Counted from the stretch's first letter, positions 45,744 through 58,970 are shown. The stretch: 64,000 nt of DNA from Laburnicola sp. R22_1 (GCA_014281115.1 JACONQ010000009.1:1-64000); one strand, 5' to 3'. A program made the numbers and translations. Notes: generated from the letters alone by a model not told the origin.

Positions 45744-45978
45744 TGTTAGATAGACGGTTACTGTGCATTCTAGTAATAATCTCTCTGTGAAATACACTAA
45801 GGAGGCTAGCGCACTACTGTTTTGTATTGCCCCTATACTATTCTAGATAGTATAAGGGCCTTAGCATAGATAGAAACTTCTTGCAATAGCTAGGCTTCTC
45901 CATTACAATAAATCATCACAGTTATTAATTCTCATTAATATATTATCTTAAAGTGACAGAACACTATTAAATCTGACA
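45744..45978 (+). repeat. 3' LTR of copia A
   Basis: 235 bp, starts TGTTAGATAGACGG, ends AAATCTGACA, followed by the CTAAC target duplication. Confidence 0.95.
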
Positions 45979-47060
45979 CTAACCCTATAATAATAACACT
46001 CTAACTTACTTGCCTATTTACTATATTACTAAACAATTAATATTACTTTACTTTTATTATATTACTAAATAATTAACTACTTAGAACTTTTATTCTACTC
46101 TACTACTATAATATATAATAAATTATACACGCGTCTACTTTAAATACTAAATAGCACTTTACTATTTTTTACTAATAATTTATTAACTTTTAAATACCTA
46201 GCGATTACTCTATCTATTTTTATAAAAATTCTATAGTATAAGTATATATCTTTATATTCTCTACACCTTTAGTATCTACTTAATATAGCTATTACTATTA
46301 TTATAAAAGTAATAAGCTATTAATTAAAAGTCTAATATTACTTATAGCCCTTAGTAGTAATTACTTTTATAAGCTATATAGTAGTATATAGTTACTAGCC
46401 TAAACTCTTACTTTATAAAAATATTTATATGTTTTTAGTTTTTATTATTAATAGTTATAAGCACTATATACCTAAAATAACATAAAGTAATTTATATTAT
46501 AAGACTTATTTTACTTTTAATTCTAAACTTCTACTTAAAAAGATATATATTTTTCTTAACATAGTAATCTAATTTTATAGTAGCTATTTATTTACTATAT
46601 AAACTTTAAGTAAATACTATATAGTTTTTACTATTTAGTAGTATTTAGCTATTATATCTAGCTATATTATATCTAGCTGCGTTATTATTTACATCTTTTA
46701 GATAGAAGTATAATATTATATATTTAGTAGTAATAGTGTCTTTAAAATAAAGAATAAATATAGTAACCTTAAGATCTTATATAATAATTAAATATATTAT
46801 ATAGTAGATAAATAAACACTTAATTTCTAATTATAGATTTTATATTACATATATATAGGTAATAATATATTATATTATTAACTACTTTTAGTATAAGAAA
46901 CTAATTTACACATACTAATAAATAGTTATAATAAATAGTTTTTAGTCTAACCTATCTTTAAGCTGCTTTGCCTTTTTTAATACATTTTTAGTATACCTAT
47001 AGCTTTTTTATAGTGTTATACTATATACTAGAAGGTTTATAATATTTTTCTTCTTAATAT
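45979..47060. repeat. Segmental duplication, right part (matches 60373-61430)
   Basis: CCCTATAATAATA...AACTTACTTGCC onward is colinear with 60373-61430, including GTTATACTATATACTA at the far end. It is AT-rich and heavily mutated. The origin of this duplicated sequence is unknown; it may itself be a decayed element. Confidence 0.8.
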
Positions 47061-47200
47061 ATTAAGATTAGACATAATATTAGATTAAAACTAAAAAGTT
47101 AAATTTAAAAAAAAGCAGTAATGTGGTTCACTAGCGAGTGACCCACACTAGTAAGCGCGCCACCTTTGCTAAGACTCCACCATCACTAACAATACTATTA

Positions 47201-47380
47201 TGTAAGACTGCCGCATGGCTGTATAGTCGGTCCTTGGTCACATAACCTCGGCCGGAATAACCTTATGCCTAGCCTCACCCATACACCTTCAGGCCCTCGG
47301 TCCTCCATAGTAATAACACACCTCTTTTCTTATGGTTAACCCATATTACTATGAATTACTGTGATCTCTACTATCTTATA
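47201..47380 (+). repeat. 5' LTR of copia B
   Basis: 180 bp. Nine differences from the 3' LTR, every one a CpA/TpG versus TpA transition. Confidence 0.95.
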
Positions 47381-50300
47381 GTTATGAGCCCGGCACGACG
47401 CTTATTGCGCACCCTCTAAAACTCCTTACTAGTCAGTCCTGCTGCCATATTATCGCTCGCACGGACTAGAGTAGAGTTTTTACAATAATAACGCGAAAAG
47501 TCATTTGCAAAAACTACGATTATAGTCACTATATAAAACACTATAAGACTCTAAATCACGACAAAAAGCCCACACTAGTGGCCAAACACGCGAAAAGTTA
47601 TCGCAAACGCGTTATAATGGCAACGCCAAAGGACAAAAAAGTCATACTAAAAGGGATGGACAACTTTAAACCATGGTACACAGTTTTTAAACGTACCGCG
47701 CGCACACTACGCGCCCTAAAATACGTCGACCCAGAGACTACAAACCTTGCGGTGCTGGAAGACGTTGAATCTGACCCTAATAAAAATCTTAATATTGTAG
47801 TGTGGAAAGAGAAATATAAGCGCAAATAAGAACGCGAGAAATTGCTAAGCAAGCTTAAAAGCTATATTATAAGTATAGTAAGGGACAACATACTAATTTC
47901 TATGCCTACTAACTACACTGTTGTAGAATAAATTAGGTTCCTTTATAAGAACTACTTAAAACTAATAGTTATAAAATAAGAAGAAGCAGACTATTAATAT
48001 AACAAGGCGAAGAAGTACACGCCTAGTTGCTAGTTAATTAAGGACTAGATAAACGACTTCTAAATTTATCTTAATAAGGTCATTGAACTGAAGGTTCTAG
48101 CTGTCTAGGGTTTCGCTCCCTAGCTCGATCTTCTTAAGGTCTTTCACGCTATTAATTTAGGGTTTGCAGCGATAATGAACGAGAAAGTCTATAAGGCCTG
48201 TTTAGCATACGTTAACGCAGAACTTAATCTACTAGCTTCGACAGTCTACACTATACTAGCTATTATTAATCGCGCAGGCGTTGTTGTTACACCAGAATAA
48301 CTTATTATAGTCCCTGCACCACCACCAAGTATACCCAACGAGGTATCTATTGCGGCGCTTATTTAACACTACTAAACGACGCCGTACCTACATAGCTCAA
48401 ATAAGGGCAATATACAAGGCACCGCCCATGCCGCGCTTAATAGAGCACAGTCTCCTTACTATATAGATGCAAGAAATTAGAGCTGTAGCTCAATGCCTTT
48501 AAATAATATAGGAGGACTTTAGAATAATAGGAAGCGCACTAACACTAAGATCGCTGGTGGTTTACAAAGAAAGCCTTGTCCTTGTGGCAAAGGCGACGCC
48601 TACCTAGATAACCTATAATAGGGAGCTTGTCTATACATCTGCACCTGGCTGCAAGGAATTAGGTTTAAAATTAACCCAGCTTGCGTTAAAGCTATTTAAA
48701 GATATAGTGAGGTTACTAGACAGGCTAAGCTGCTTAATAAAATATAAATAAGAGAGAAGGCGAAGCGAGATTGCGTTATACCTATAGGTTATATTAACAC
48801 TAGCGACTAAGCCTCTAATAGAGAATACAAATAGGCATATATAATAAAATATCTTGCAATAAGCAATAAGCGACGTCCGACCTTAGTACTTTATCACTCT
48901 TAGATTCTTAATTGTGGTTTAGATATATATATCTGTAATAAGCCTAATAAGTTTATATGGATTTGTCCTGCGATACTAGGCAAAAGGATTGGTTGTAGAG
49001 AAGACTTAGTGGAAATCGCCATATGGGGTAAATGCGACATTAAAATCCAGACACTAGGTGGACCTATAAGGACTATATTAAGGAATGTTACCTTATGTCC
49101 AGGCTTTATTACCTTACTAGTGTCGCTCTTAAGGCTTAGAGGAAAAGATATCTACTTTAACTTAGGGCGTAAATGCCTGTACACAAAGGATAGCACTAAG
49201 AATCCTATTTAGGCAATAGTCAAACCTATAGGCGGTCACTATGTTCTAGTGGACTAATGGTCTCCCCTGGCACCACTAGAGGACCACACTAACAGACCTT
49301 TTCTGGCGCTTACTAATAAAAGGAGCTACAAGAAACCCTCTATTGCACCACTACCTAACCGCACGTTATCTAGTCTTCACGCACACGTCTTGATGGGCCA
49401 TACTAGAGCTAAATTAATAGAGAAACTAAGTTACAACGTTGCTGGCATAGCTCTACTTATATCTTCTCCCCCTAGTATATAAGACTGCAAACAATGTAGA
49501 GTTAATAAGGCTTTATAGATTATCTTATAGAGATCTAATAGAGAGCACTAACCTACACGTGCATTTAAAGCTATTGCTATTAATATTATCGCACTTAACG
49601 CCAAATCTCTTGCGGGCAACTAGTATATCTTTTATAGTTACTGTCTTGTCTCTAAGACCTATATAGTGTATGGCATACCCGATCGATCTATAGATGTCCT
49701 AGATAGAGTCTTTAAACTCATAGACAGACACATTAAACGCTGCTACAACGCCAGCCTAGTGTTCGTACTAATGGATAGAGAGAAAGCTTATAGGTTTTAG
49801 AATAACCTTAGTGTAGTCGAGCACTGCAAACAACAAGGCATTACTATACAGCTCTAGTCCCCTAACACTACAGAACAATTAGGCCATGCAGAATAGTTAG
49901 GAAAGATACTAATTACTGTGTCTTAATTACTTAGGACTATGTCTAACCTTCTACTTTACCTATGCGAAGAGATGTACGTCTATGCGACATATCTACTCAA
50001 TCAGACTCCTATTAAATTATTAAACTAGACTACACTGTTTAAGGCTGTACACAGCAAACCGCCCTCTATCGCTTATCTACGCATCTATAGATGTAGAGCA
50101 TACTACCTTTGCAAGAAGATTCCCCAAATAGATAAGCTTTTCCTAAGGGCGCTTATTAGTTACTTAGTAGGCGTAGACTCACGCAATATCTACTATATAT
50201 GGGTACTAAAAGCTGTATCCTACGGACACAGAGGCAAGGTCATTTAAATAAGGGATATTACCTTTAATAAAGAACTATTTTTTGGGTCCACTAATAAAGA

Positions 50301-52440
50301 GAGCCTACTTGGCATTTAGTTAGATTAAGCCATCGACGATATCAAGGTTAAAGAATTAGAAAGTGAGTAGGAAGATTCTGATAAGGAAGTACATAAAGAC
50401 GCTAAGCTGTCTATCCTTCCTACTAAAACCCTACTTATAGGCAAGAAATCAGGCCAAGCTTATAATGTACACTGTGGCAGAGATGCATACCCTTTACTAG
50501 TTTCTATAGTTAATTAGACCTCCGCGCCGCTAACGTTAGTAACAGCTACACCGCCGACGTCCTCTTAGTCCTCTGCGTCCCCTACACCTATATTAATAGG
50601 ACCTCCTGCGCAAAGAAAGCAATATAGGACTAATACTCATCTCTAAACTACTAACGTGTTGCCCAAACGCACACGAAATTCTGCTGCCAACACTATCCAG
50701 ACTTATTAGAACACGTTCGTGTCGGCCTTACTACTAGACAAAGTGCCCCAATTAATCGCACTATTACAGCGAGTCTATAGAGACTAGCTTTCGCCCCTGC
50801 CTTAATTTTGGAATAATGTCCTAAAACTCCCTACGTAGTTTAGAGAAGGCTTTATGGCAGCTGCGAAGAAGGAGCTAAATACTATTACCAGAAAGGAGAC
50901 ATACACTAAGATTCCGCTTTTAGAGCTCCCTCTAAGTACTAAAGTCTTGCCACTTATATAGGTCTTTATATACAAATTCGATTAAGGCTATCTAGCCAAG
51001 TTTAAAGCAAGAATCGTTGTAAGAGAAGACTTACAGACTATTATAGGTGACACCCATATTGCTACTCTTACTATACGAATATTCCGCGCTCTTATGGCAA
51101 TTGCCGCCTACTTTAATATGGACATACGTTAATACAACGCTGTTAATGCTTTTACTAACGCCAAACTCCCCAAACCTATTTACACCTTTTAACTAGAAGG
51201 TTTCTATAACAGCGGGCACTACTAGCAACTTTATCGCGCCCTTTATTACCTTAAGACGTTACCACTACTCTGGTACAAAGACTTTACAACTACACTTAAG
51301 AGCTTTGGTCTATTACTAGTACTTAACGCACCCTGTCTATGGAGAGAAGACCGCATTATCGTCTTCTTTTACGTGGACAACATTATTACTATGGCCCTTC
51401 TAGGTTATTTATCCTTCCTTAACGCCTTTAAACGCAAGCTTGTTAAATGGTATAAAATCACTAACTTGCAAGGCCAAGAGAACTCTACTTTCTGTGGTAT
51501 TACCACATATAGAGACCGCGATAATAGTTATCTTTAGTTGTTATAATATAACTATATCTAGAAAATCTATGCCAAATACCTAGCACCTTAAAAGTTGTTC
51601 TGGACTAAGGCACCTGCTTTACCTCTACCTTTTAAGGAGCTTGTACCATTAACAGAGTCTAAGAACAAGGACGCATCTTATTGTTACTCCTAGATAGTTG
51701 GATCTATTGGCTACGCCGCTAGTGCTACACGTCTAGATATTGCCAAAGCTTATTTAAAATTGGCTGAATTTCTTACTAACCCTGGCCCTAAACACTTATT
51801 AGCTGCATATTAGTGCCTCGCATACCTATATTACTCCTAGGACCTGGCACTGCACTACTCTGTAGACTACACTACTCCGCATCTCTATTAAAAAGATACT
51901 AAAGAGACCAACTTCTATAGCGCAACTAACGCGTCTTACGCTAATTATAAGGCAACCCGTAAGTCCTTATAAGACTATATCTTCTTCCTATTTGGCGGTC
52001 CAATTAACTAAAAAGCAACGCTCCAACGCTGCGTTGTTAAGTTAACTACTAAAGCTGAACTTATCTCACTCTCTGTAGGGTACACTAAGTACTACTAGTG
52101 GTCTAGGATCTTTAATAATCTCTACCTAGACTTTAAGAAACAACCCTCTATATACTATGACAACAAATAGATAATTTGTCTACTAGTTACAGAGTCCCCT
52201 TAGCTAAAGACAACCCTTTAACACGTGGATATACACCACTATTAGTTATAGGAATAGGTACTATAAGGAACTATTACTCCCGCTTATATTAAAACTAACT
52301 CTTAGCCTACTAACGGCTTTATAAAACTTCTACCTAAACAGAAGTATTAGGAATAGTTAAAGCTCTTATAACTTAAGCCTATTCCAAAGTAGATTATAGG
52401 TGAATAAGTAGAGTCTTTAAGCTCTTACACCTCTGCGACC

Positions 52441-53396
52441 TTATAGCAGAATATTGGCGGTTTAGGTGACCTATAAATCTTACTCTATTCCTGCGCCCAC
52501 AGTCTCTAGAATCACTGTGTTTTACTATGTCGATGAGGCCTATAGCTACGCGCTCCTCTAGTCTAATGCTCCTCCATCTCTATATGTTAATAAGGCATAT
52601 GGCTACGCGCCCCTCTAGTCTAACATTGCCCCTAAGCACTGCTCTATTTTAGCACCCTACTTTCCTTATGTTTTATAGTGACAAGACCTTACACGTGTTA
52701 TATTACAGCTCTAGTAAGAAGAATTTTAATATTTAACGTAGAGCACTGTCTATTAAGAAGTTAACGATAGCTAATAACTGTCTACACCTAGGTGGATTAG
52801 CTACCTATCCTGCGGATTAGTTCCCTTAGTACCTACATACCTAAGGCACAAGTCTAGGTATTAGCAAGGAGTTTTGTCTCCTTGTGCTGGCGCAGCTATA
52901 TAGAGTGGTTCCGCCCACTTACGCTGGAGTTAATCACACTGGAGTTATTAAGACGGCTTATATTAATAACAAACACGGGCAGACCTCAGCACTAGACTAG
53001 GACCTACCTTTTCTTATTTTAAGACTAGACTCTCCTATAAGGTACGCCCTTACTTACTAGCCTAGCTATATAGAACAGTTACAATTGTTTACGCTAGTAC
53101 CTGGGCAGACTACTTTCTTATAGTAATTTCATATTAAAATAGACCCAATCTACTATTATAAGCTATATGCTAAGGACACTTAGACGCCGACCTACACACA
53201 GATGGCTCAGGTGACCTATTAGTCTCACCCTGTCCTGGCGGTTTAGGTGACTAATGAATCTCACCCCATTCTTGCACTCACAGTCCACAAAATCACTGTG
53301 TTTCACACTGTTAATAAGGCATATGGCCACGCGCCCCTCTGGTCCGACACCATGTTAATAAGGCACATGGCTACGCGCCCCTCTAGTCTAACACCT
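52441..53396 (+). repeat. Duplicated module in the 3' non-coding part of copia B
   Basis: GGCGGTTTAGGTGAC...AATCACTGTGTTT near 52446-52530 recurs at 53239-53305. TTAATAAGGCATATGGCTACG with CGCCCCTCTAGTCTAAC recurs at about 52588, 53308 and 53354. Non-coding direct repeats inside the element. Confidence 0.85.
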
Positions 53397-53621
53397 TTTA
53401 GCTTACTCACACTGTTGTCACAGTGTTTTAGGGTAACTTTTATAGCAAGCAGCCCACACAAGAACCTACTAACAGCTCCTTTTTCTTCCCCTTACTAAGG
53501 TTAGGAGTTGTTTATTGCCTGTCGCGCCATTTTGACTTTATCTCTTATCGCCACGCATACCTGTTTTGACTTAGGACCTGGCATTTCTCAGATCACCACT
53601 ATTGGCAATCTGAAGGGGGTG

Positions 53622-53801
53622 TGTAAGACTGCCGCATGGCTGTATGGTCGGTCCTTAGTTACATGACCTCGGCCGGAATAACCTTATGCCTAGCCTCACC
53701 CATACACCTTCAGGCCCTCGGTCCTCCATAGTAATGATACACCTCTTTTCTTATGGTCAACCCATATTACTATGAATTACTGTGATCTCCACTATCTTAC
53801 A
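53622..53801 (+). repeat. 3' LTR of copia B
   Basis: 180 bp, starts TGTAAGACTGCCGCATGG, ends CTATCTTACA, followed by CATTA and then the remainder of Fot1 copy 2. Confidence 0.95.
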
Positions 53802-55600
53802 CATTATAATACAACCACCTACTATGTCTTCTAAGCCATCTAATAAAGCTTGGTTACTTATTACTATTAGAGCTATTAAACAAGACCCAAATCTTATAGA
53901 GCGAGCAGCAGTAGGGCTATATAACGTTAATTGCAGAACGCTTACTTAAAGACGCAACGAAACGACTGCACAACGCGATAACCCACCTAAATTAAAGAAT
54001 TTTACTCTCCTTAAGGAGCAGGCGCTTGTTAATTATATAATCGAGCTAGACACGCGTGAATTCTCTCCTACGAAGCTTATAATCCACATAATGGCTAATT
54101 CACTACGTTTATAGAGAGGAAAGCCACCTGTTAGTATTAACTAGATAGACAGGTTTATTAAGCGCAGACGTAAAGTTAAAACGCGTTAGTCTTAGTTATA
54201 CAACAACTAGAGGGCACGACAGGAAGATTCTAAGGTTATAAACGCGTGGTTTAAGCTTATAGAGGGCATTAAAGCCAAGTACGGCATTACGGATAAGGAC
54301 ACCTACAACTTTAATAAATTAGGCTTCCTAATAGGGGTTATAGGGTCTTAGCTTGTAGTTACTATATTAGAGAGGCGTGCGAAACCCAAATTAATACAGC
54401 TAGGCAACCGCTAGTAGATTACGGTAATCTAGGGTATCTGCGCGGCTAGATAGGCAATCCCTCCCTTTATTATCTACGCCAGCAAGCGTTATATCTCTAC
54501 CTAGTACGAAGACGCGTTAATTCCTGGCGATTGGGTAATTGCTGTTAGCGAGAACGGCTAGACAAATAACGAGCTTAGTATCGCGTAGTTAAAACACTTT
54601 AACGCGCATACAAAGGGACGCGCTAAAGGAACCTATTAGCTACTAGTTATTAACGGCTATAAGAGCTATAACTCAATTGAGTTCTAGGATTACTATAAGG
54701 AACATAAGATTATTACTCTCTATATGCTGCCATATTTGTCACACCTGCTACAGCTATTAGATATAGGCTATTTCTCCCCGCTAAAGAAGGCATATAGTGC
54801 TAAGATCTTGGGCTTAGCGCGTTGGCTAATAACTTATATTATAAAGATCGAGTTCCTCCTAGCCTTTAAAACCGCGTTTTTAAAGGTTTTCTCTGCAGAG
54901 ATAATTAAGAGTGGTTTTCGCGGTGCTAGGCTAGTCCTATTAAATCTAGAGGAGGTATTGCAGCACCTTAACATCCGCATCCGTACACCTAGTCTGCCCA
55001 TTAAAGAGCCTACTACCTAGGAGTCTAAAACACTAAGTAACCTACGCGAATTTAAGGCGTAATCAACACTAGTTCGCAAGAGAATTAGAGATCACTTTAA
55101 TTTATTACTAACTTTAACTATGCAGGTGCTTAAGAAGCTTAAAAAAGGCGCTCTAAGTGTAATGTATAGTTAGGTACTAGTGTTAGATAAAATTGTAGGC
55201 CTTTGCAAGATAATTAAGGAGACTATAAGGCGAAAATCGCATAAAAGAAGGTATATTTAGTATTAGGGATCACTTACAGTAGTAGAGAAATCTTAGCTAG
55301 TCACTCCTAAGAACGCTAGTAGACAGAAGAAGGGTAAATAGTTATTAGGTACTAGTCGCGCTATAATAGGGCCATTAACTTAATAGTGTTGTGGCATCTA
55401 TAGGTAACTTGGACATAATGCGCAAACCTGCTAGAGAGTTAAAAAGGAAGAATCTAAATTAAATGCATTAACTTAGTATATATTTTTAAGTAGTGTTGCG
55501 ACGCAGTCTAATAATAAATAAAATGGTTTAGTGGAGTCTTAGCAAAGGTGGCGCGCTTACTAGTGTGAGTTACTCGCTAGTAAACCACATTATATATATT

Positions 55601-55720
55601 GTTAAATTAACTACCTAGAGGTAGAATAATAAAGGCTTTTATCTTAAATAATATAATAAAAAAGTAGAGCCCCTACTTAGTAATTAAAAAAGTGTAAAAA
55701 AGGTAATATAATTATAAAAA
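55601..55720 (+). repeat. Hairpin repeat copy 6
   Basis: GTTAAATTAACTACCTAGAG, GTAGAATAATAAAGGCTTTT, AGTAGAGCCCCTACTTAGTA. It begins within ten bases of the right end of Fot1 copy 2. Confidence 0.88.
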
Positions 55721-55884
55721 GAGCGTAAAGTATTATATATTAAAGTAAAGATTTAGTATACTAGATATTACTAATTTTATAAAAGATAGACTTTATATAC
55801 TATATATATAGTAAATTATAGTTATACTATTACTAAATTATAAGTATAATAACTAAACTATAATTAAATATTTTATTACCTATA

Positions 55885-57748
55885 ACGTGGTTTACTAGCG
55901 AGTAACCCACACTAGTAAGCGCGCTACCTTTGCCAAGACCCCACCAAACCATTTTATGTATTATTAGACTGCGTCGCAACACTACTTAAAAATATATACT
56001 AAGTTAATGTATTTAATTTAGATTCTTTCTCTTTAACTTCCTGGCAGGTTTGCGTATTATGTTTAGGTTGCCTATAGATGCCATAACGCTATTAAGTTAA
56101 TGGCCCTATTGCAGCGCGACTAGTACCTAATAACTATTTACTCTTCTTCTGTCTACTAGCGTTCTTAGGAGTGGCTAGCTAAGATTCCTCTGCTACTATA
56201 AGTGATCCCTAATACTGGATATACCTTCTTTTATGCGATTTTCGCCTTGTAGTCTCCTTAATTATCTTGCGAAGGCCTGTAATTTTATCTAACACTAGTA
56301 CCTAACTATGCATTGCACTTAGAGCGCCTTTTTTAAGCTTCTTAAGTACCTATATAGTTAAAGTTAGTAATAAATCGAAGTGATCTCTAATTCTCTTGCG
56401 AACTAGTGTTAATTGCGCCTTAAATTCGCGTAGGTTACTTAGTGTTTTAGACTCCTAGGTAGTAGACTCTTTAATGGGCAGACTAGGTGTATAGATGCAG
56501 ATGTTAAGGTGCTGCAACACCTTCTCTAGATTTAATAGGACTAGCCCAGCACTGCGAAAACTACCCTTAATTGTCTCTGTAGAGAAAACCTTTAAAAACG
56601 CGGTTTTAAAGGCTAGGAGGAACTCGATCTTTATAATATAAGTTATTAGCTAACGCGCTAAGCCTAAGATCTTAGCACTATATGCCTTCTTTAGCGGGGA
56701 GAAATAGCCTATATCTAATAGCTGCAGTAGGTGTGACAAATATAGCAGCATATAGAGAGTAATAATCTTATGTTCCTTATAGTAATCCTGAAACTTAATT
56801 AAGTTATAGCTCTTATAGCTGTTAATAACTAGCAGCTAATAGGTTCCTTTAGCGCGTCCCTTTGTATACGCGTTAAAGTGTTTTAACCACGCGATACTAA
56901 GCTTGTTATTTGTCTAGCTATTCTCGCTAATAGCAATTACCTAATCGCTAGGAATTAACGCGTCTTCGTACTAGGTAGAGATATAACGCTTGCTGGCGTA
57001 GATAATAAAGGGAGGAATTGCCTATCTAGCAGCGCAGATACCCTAGATTACCGTAATCTACTAGCGGTTGCCTGGCTGTATTAATTTGGGTTTTGCACGC
57101 CTCTCTAATATAGTAACTACAAGCTAAGACCCTATAACCCCTATTAGGAAGCCTAATTTATTAAAGTTGTAGGTGTCCTTATCCGTAATGCCGTACTTGA
57201 CTTTAATGCCCTCTATAAGCTTAAACCACGCGTTTATAACCTTAGAATCTTCCTGTTGTGCCCTCTAGTTATTGTATAACTAAGACTAACGCGTTTTAAC
57301 TTTACGTCTGCGCTTAATAAACCTGTCTATCTAGTTAATACTAATAGGTGGCTTTCCTCTCTATAAACGTAGTAAATTGGCTATTGTACGGATTATAAGC
57401 TTCGTAGGAGGGAATTCACGCGTGTCTAGCTTAATTATATAATTAATAAGCGCCTACTCCTTAAGGAGAGTAAAATTCTTTAATTTAGGTGGGTTATCGC
57501 GTTGTGTAGTCGTTTTGTTGCATCTTTAATTAAGCGTTCTACGATTAACGTTATACAGCCCTACTGCTGCTCGCTCTATAAGATTTAGGTCTTGTTTAAT
57601 AGCTCTAATAGCAATAAGTAACCAAGCTTTATTAGATGGCTTAGAAGACATAGTAGGTGGTTATATTATAATGGTATTATTAGTAATAGTGGGGTCTTGG
57701 CAAAGGTGGCGCGCTTACTAGTGTGGGTCACTCGCTAGTGAATTACGT
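55885..57748 (-). mobile_element. Fot1/pogo family 2, copy 3 (reverse orientation, full length, dead)
   Basis: 1,864 bp, the same length as copy 1, flanked by TA. Ends are ACGTGGTTTACTAGCGAG and its complement with ATTACGT. The transposase ATG on the minus strand is at 57651-57649. The same HLLQLLDIGYF-type block is present but interrupted by stops. Only about 290 bp separates it from copy 2, so the two lie as an inverted pair. Confidence 0.92.
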
Positions 57749-57883
57749 TACTACTTTTATAGTTATAACTTTATATAGATTTACTATAACTCTCTAATAG
57801 TTTACTAGTTAAGAGATAATATATAACTTAGTTATACTAAATAGTAGACTATTTATTAATTACTATTGCTAATACTACTATGT

Positions 57884-58005
57884 GTTATTAAATTAACTAT
57901 CTAGGAGTAGAATAATAAAGGCTTTTAACTTAAATAATATAATAAAAAAGCAAAGCCCTCTACTTAGTAATTAAAAAAGAGTATAAAATAGGCAATTATA
58001 AAAAA
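57884..58005 (+). repeat. Hairpin repeat copy 7
   Basis: GTTATTAAATTAACTATC, AGTAGAATAATAAAGGC, AGCAAAGCCCTCTACTTAGT, ending GGCAATTATAAAAA. Confidence 0.88.
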
Positions 58006-58854
58006 AGCGCGTTTAAACTACTAAGCGAGCCAATATTACTATATAAAAAATTAATAATAAAATTATTAATATTTTATATATATTTTAATACTACTACTAT
58101 ATACTAAATACTAGATTTTAGTGTCTTCTATTTTACTTTTCTCTATATATAGTATAGACTTAACCTGAGTTAGAATCTCTATATAATAAAAATCTTTAAT
58201 AGTATTTAATTCTAATTAAAACTAACTTTAAATACTACCTAATAATATAATAACAGTTTAAACTCACTTATACCTTTTAATATCTAAAAGAGAAATATTA
58301 TGAACCTTTTATTATATAGTATAATACTATAAGAAAACCTATAGGTATACTAAAAATATATTAACTAGTTATAATATAAAATTTACTTATACTATATATA
58401 ATTTACTTAGCTTACTACTACTACTATTATTAATTATTTATACTTACGCACTAAATAAGCTAACTTAATAATATTAATAGCTAAAAGAATCTTATAAATT
58501 TATATAACACTCTAGTATAGCTTTCTCTTATAGCGTTATACTATATATAGAACGTGCGCGAAGTATTCTTTATAATAACACTCTAGCTACTTTATAACTT
58601 ATTAATAAATAGCTTATTATTATTTTTTATATTTTTTACTAGCGAATTCTATTACTAATTTAAAGTAATTACTTTTACTGAAGTAAAAATTTAACTTTAT
58701 AGTTTTTATAAAGTAGATAAGCTACTAATCTAACAAGTATACTAGAACTATATTATAAATAGTTAAGTATACCTACTCTTTATACTAATAAAGTATTTAA
58801 TAAATAAAATAAAACTTTAATATAGTTACCTTAATAGTAATAGTATACGTAATT
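58006..58854. other. AT-rich spacer, nothing recognised
   Basis: RIP-like AT-rich sequence with no terminal repeats or coding content that I can see. Confidence 0.6.
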
Positions 58855-58970
58855 TTATAACTACCTTTTTACGCTTTTTTTAATTACTAAGTAGAGAGCT
58901 TTACTTTTTTATTATATTATTTAAGATAAAAGCCTTTATCATACTACTTATAGGTAGTTAATTTAATACT
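58855..58970 (-). repeat. Hairpin repeat copy 8, inverted
   Basis: TTAATTACTAAGTAGAGAGC, ATTATATTATTTAAGATAAA, AGCCTTTATCATACTACTTA, TTAATTTAATAC. Confidence 0.85.

Larger units (their letters stand above)
40614..45978 (+). mobile_element. Ty1/copia LTR retrotransposon A (5,365 bp), dead
   Basis: LTRs of 235 bp (40614-40848 and 45744-45978) begin TGTCAGATAG/TGTTAGATAG and end in ACA. The 5-bp target duplication is CTAAC on both sides. A primer-binding site TTAAGAGCCC is at 40850-40859 and a polypurine tract AAGGGGGTG lies before the 3' LTR. One frame carries gag-pol in copia order: a zinc-knuckle-like KGRKCPAYRQRHSLKDC near 41890, integrase, reverse transcriptase with FFYINDLIVAY (normally Y-V-D-D), and RNase H ending in ADGLTKALLA. 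The frame stops at TGA 45681-45683. Dozens of TAA/TAG codons make it non-coding. An intact target copy is at 60368-60372. Confidence 0.93.
47201..53801 (+). mobile_element. Ty1/copia LTR retrotransposon B (6,601 bp), nested in Fot1 copy 2, dead
   Basis: LTRs of 180 bp (47201-47380, 53622-53801) start TGTAAGACTG and end TCTTATA/TCTTACA. The target duplication is TATTA on the left and CATTA on the right; the left copy differs by one C-to-T. The primer-binding site is TTATGAGCCC (47382-47391) and the polypurine tract is GAAGGGGGTG. Gag probably starts at ATG 47617 (MATPKDKKVILKGMDNFKPW). The same frame continues to integrase (CKQCRV, near 49490), reverse transcriptase (KFKARIVVREDL, VFFYVDNIITM) and RNase H to about 52400, with many TAG/TAA stops. 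An unusual 1.2 kb non-coding stretch separates pol from the 3' LTR. Confidence 0.93.
47121..55590 (+). mobile_element. Fot1/pogo family 2, copy 2, split by a copia insertion
   Basis: The left end at 47121 (ATGTGGTTCACTAGCGAG, preceded by TA) and right end at 55590 (...CTAGTAAACCACAT, followed by TA) belong to one element. Its sequence is continuous with copy 1 after removing 47201-53801 and one CATTA duplicate. The transposase ATG is at 53824. Stops and Asp-to-Asn/Glu-to-Lys changes are as in copy 1. Confidence 0.92.
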
